Source: Candidatus Woesearchaeota archaeon (lineage in GTDB: Archaea; Nanobdellota; Nanobdellia; Woesearchaeales; JAFGUC01). From it: 64,000 nucleotides of DNA. Below are positions 62,714-64,000 of the stretch, piece by piece. The notes under the pieces are model-generated. The model did not search any database, was not told the origin of the DNA, and was given only the letters and a program-made list of their open reading frames with translations. The DNA is taken from NCBI GenBank assembly GCA_016938695.1, contig JAFGUC010000006.1:1-64000 (forward strand). The letters are read 5' to 3'. Numbering within the stretch: position 1 is the first letter of the stretch; each line of letters begins with the position of its first letter. A program made the translations under genes and the position numbers.

Positions 62714-62720
62714 TCACCCC
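62714..62720 (-). promoter_or_regulatory. Shine-Dalgarno site that favours an ATA start
   Basis: GGGGTGA sits 6 bases before ATA at 62707 on the minus strand, and the only TTG nearby is in another frame that stops after 11 codons. Confidence 0.55.
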
Positions 62721-62732
62721 TTTTATATGAAA

Positions 62733-64000
62733 TTAATTAGTTATGGAGAAATCTTCTCCAAATATTTTTTCCAAACTTGCCATTAATTCTTTGTTGATTT
62801 TTGGTTTTTCAAAATTCTTAATTTTCTCTAATTCTGAATCTAGCTTTTCAATTTCGATTTTTTTCAAATTTGAAATTTTTCCATCAACAATTTTTCCTTC
62901 TTCTATTTCTGTTCTTTTTTCCATGTCTTTAGTTAAGAAGACTTTATTTTCTGCAATAATTAACTCAGCATATTTGTCTTTTTTGTAGAATATCTTAAGT
63001 TTTAATTTTTCAAAGTCTTTAATTTTTATTCTTTGAATTGTTTCTATAACGAATTTTAAATATTCTGCAGAATCTTTTCTTAGTTTACTTAATTCATTTT
63101 TCGTTATTTTTTTATTTTCTATTTTTTCAAGAATTTCTTTTAGAATTGTAAGGAATTTGTTAGGTATAATTCCTTTTTCGATTATGTGTTTCTGGAATTC
63201 TTTTTCGATGTCTGCATCTTTTACTTTATCAACATCTTGAGTCAATAATAAGTCTCTAGTTGCAGAAAGGATATTATCTTTTACGTCTTTAAATGATTCT
63301 TTTTCTTTTTTCTCATATAATTCATCAAATAATTTTTTGATTCGTTTTAGATATTTTTCAGAATCATCTAGCAACTTATCAACTTGAGCACCAGTAACGT
63401 CTTTTATTATTCCATGTTCTAAATCTTTGTAGTACTTTCTATTTTGTTTTAATATTTCAACATATTCTGGTTCTAAGATTTCTTCTTTTTTGACAAAAAT
63501 CTCTTCCATTAATTTTATTGTTTCTTTTGGTGTTGGTGGTGGAATACCATATACCATTAACGCAGCTTGACTTGGAGTTAATGTTGACCAGTATATATCA
63601 GATTCAATTAGGTTTCTTATTTTTCCTCTGATTCTTTTGATCATTTCGTCTCCTGCGTTCATGAACATATCGATTGCTTCTGGGCTTGGTTTTATTTTTC
63701 CCATTGTTAGCAATTGTTTCCATGGCATGAAGATTCCTCTATCATAAAATGGAATTCCATCTCTTAGTACTGTGAATATTACTGGATTTGCATCTTTAAT
63801 TGATTCCCAGAAGTCAGTAAGGATGTAAACTTGAATGTTTAACTTGTTTTGAATTCCTGTAATTTCTCCTGCTTCAATTCCCATGCCAATAATTATTGCT
63901 CTTAATTTATCTTTTAATTCTGCACGAGTCATTCGTTTGACGTCAGTATCATCAATTATTATTGCAACGTCAATATCACTTTTATCAGTTGCTTCGCCTC
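62733..64000 (-). CDS. Nucleotidyltransferase-domain protein (partial, runs off right edge)
   Basis: The frame continues beyond the right edge; the N-terminus is missing. The visible start reads GEATDKSDIDVAIIID, where S-D-x-D is the polymerase-beta nucleotidyltransferase motif. The following 400 residues form a long helical and coiled-coil region ending in EDFSITN. The size is much larger than an MNT antitoxin. An archaeal multi-domain nucleotidyltransferase of unknown substrate is the best guess. Confidence 0.8.
   Translation of the reverse strand, partial: GEATDKSDIDVAIIIDDTDVKRMTRAELKDKLRAIIIGMGIEAGEITGIQNKLNIQVYILTDFWESIKDANPVIFTVLRDGIPFYDRGIFMPWKQLLTMGKIKPSPEAIDMFMNAGDEMIKRIRGKIRNLIESDIYWSTLTPSQAALMVYGIPPPTPKETIKLMEEIFVKKEEILEPEYVEILKQNRKYYKDLEHGIIKDVTGAQVDKLLDDSEKYLKRIKKLFDELYEKKEKESFKDVKDNILSATRDLLLTQDVDKVKDADIEKEFQKHIIEKGIIPNKFLTILKEILEKIENKKITKNELSKLRKDSAEYLKFVIETIQRIKIKDFEKLKLKIFYKKDKYAELIIAENKVFLTKDMEKRTEIEEGKIVDGKISNLKKIEIEKLDSELEKIKNFEKPKINKELMASLEKIFGEDFSITN

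Overview
This window looks like part of the chromosome of an AT-rich archaeon, most likely a small-genome DPANN lineage near Woesearchaeota or Pacearchaeota. The assignment is an inference from gene content: ribosomal proteins L21e and L41e, RNA polymerase subunit Rpo4, SepF, Rad50 with a zinc hook, archease and RtcB, an archaeal-type GluRS, DUF655, DUF357, a METTL5-like methylase, an archaellin, and TATA-like promoters with many leaderless or Shine-Dalgarno-led TTG/GTG starts. No rRNA, CRISPR array or complete transposon was seen.

Layout. (1) Positions 1-12976 (minus strand) hold a giant secreted protein of more than 4145 residues running off the left edge. It is translationally coupled to a tyrosine-recombinase-fold protein that has lost its catalytic residues. 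(2) 13229-16520 holds a zinc-ribbon RG-rich protein and, on the minus strand, a 37-residue coiled-coil protein followed by a PKD-type membrane-anchored surface protein. (3) 16638-25238 holds tRNA-Lys and tRNA-Glu, a class II aldolase, a PlsB-like acyltransferase, a truncated dph2, two pilin-like proteins, archease, RtcB, HisRS and a CoiA-like zinc protein. (4) 25235-32237 holds Rad50, a lipoprotein with Ig-like repeats, DHFR, Maf, SepF, L21e and Rpo4. (5) 32245-40832 holds methionine aminopeptidase, a signal-peptidase-like protein and a surface cluster: a lipoprotein, a 1181-residue MopE-motif protein and a membrane-anchored Cys-rich protein. (6) 40868-49072 holds an MBL-fold enzyme, a HEPN/nucleotidyltransferase pair, GluRS, L41e, four tRNAs including a doubly interrupted tRNA-Ile(UAU), a SufC/SufB-like pair, a PD-(D/E)XK-like protein and DUF655. 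(7) 49099-53278 holds a lipoprotein, METTL5-like, DUF357, a small membrane protein with an archaellin, and a TctA-like permease. (8) 53279-55115 is an anomalous island: phased TTGGCA repeats, two overlapping ribbon-helix-helix genes, a membrane protein, and a head-to-head junction of a 5'-truncated TFB gene with a 5'-truncated LOG-family gene. (9) 55116-64000 holds ValRS, an unrecognised 1049-residue HExxH protein, tandem hairpin repeats, a CTU2-like protein, a DUF1704 metallopeptidase that seems to start at AUA, and a partial nucleotidyltransferase.

Two themes link the genes. One is a large investment in the cell surface: seven long secreted, lipid-anchored or membrane-anchored proteins, plus pilins and a signal-peptidase-like enzyme, as expected of an archaeon that touches a host or partner cell. 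The other is RNA maturation: archease and RtcB sit in the same window as a tRNA that needs two splicing events. The strongest candidates for something not described before are the tRNA-Ile(UAU) with introns in both the D loop and the anticodon loop, the giant adhesin coupled to a dead recombinase, the 1049-residue HExxH protein with its downstream tandem hairpins, and the AUA-start DUF1704 gene.
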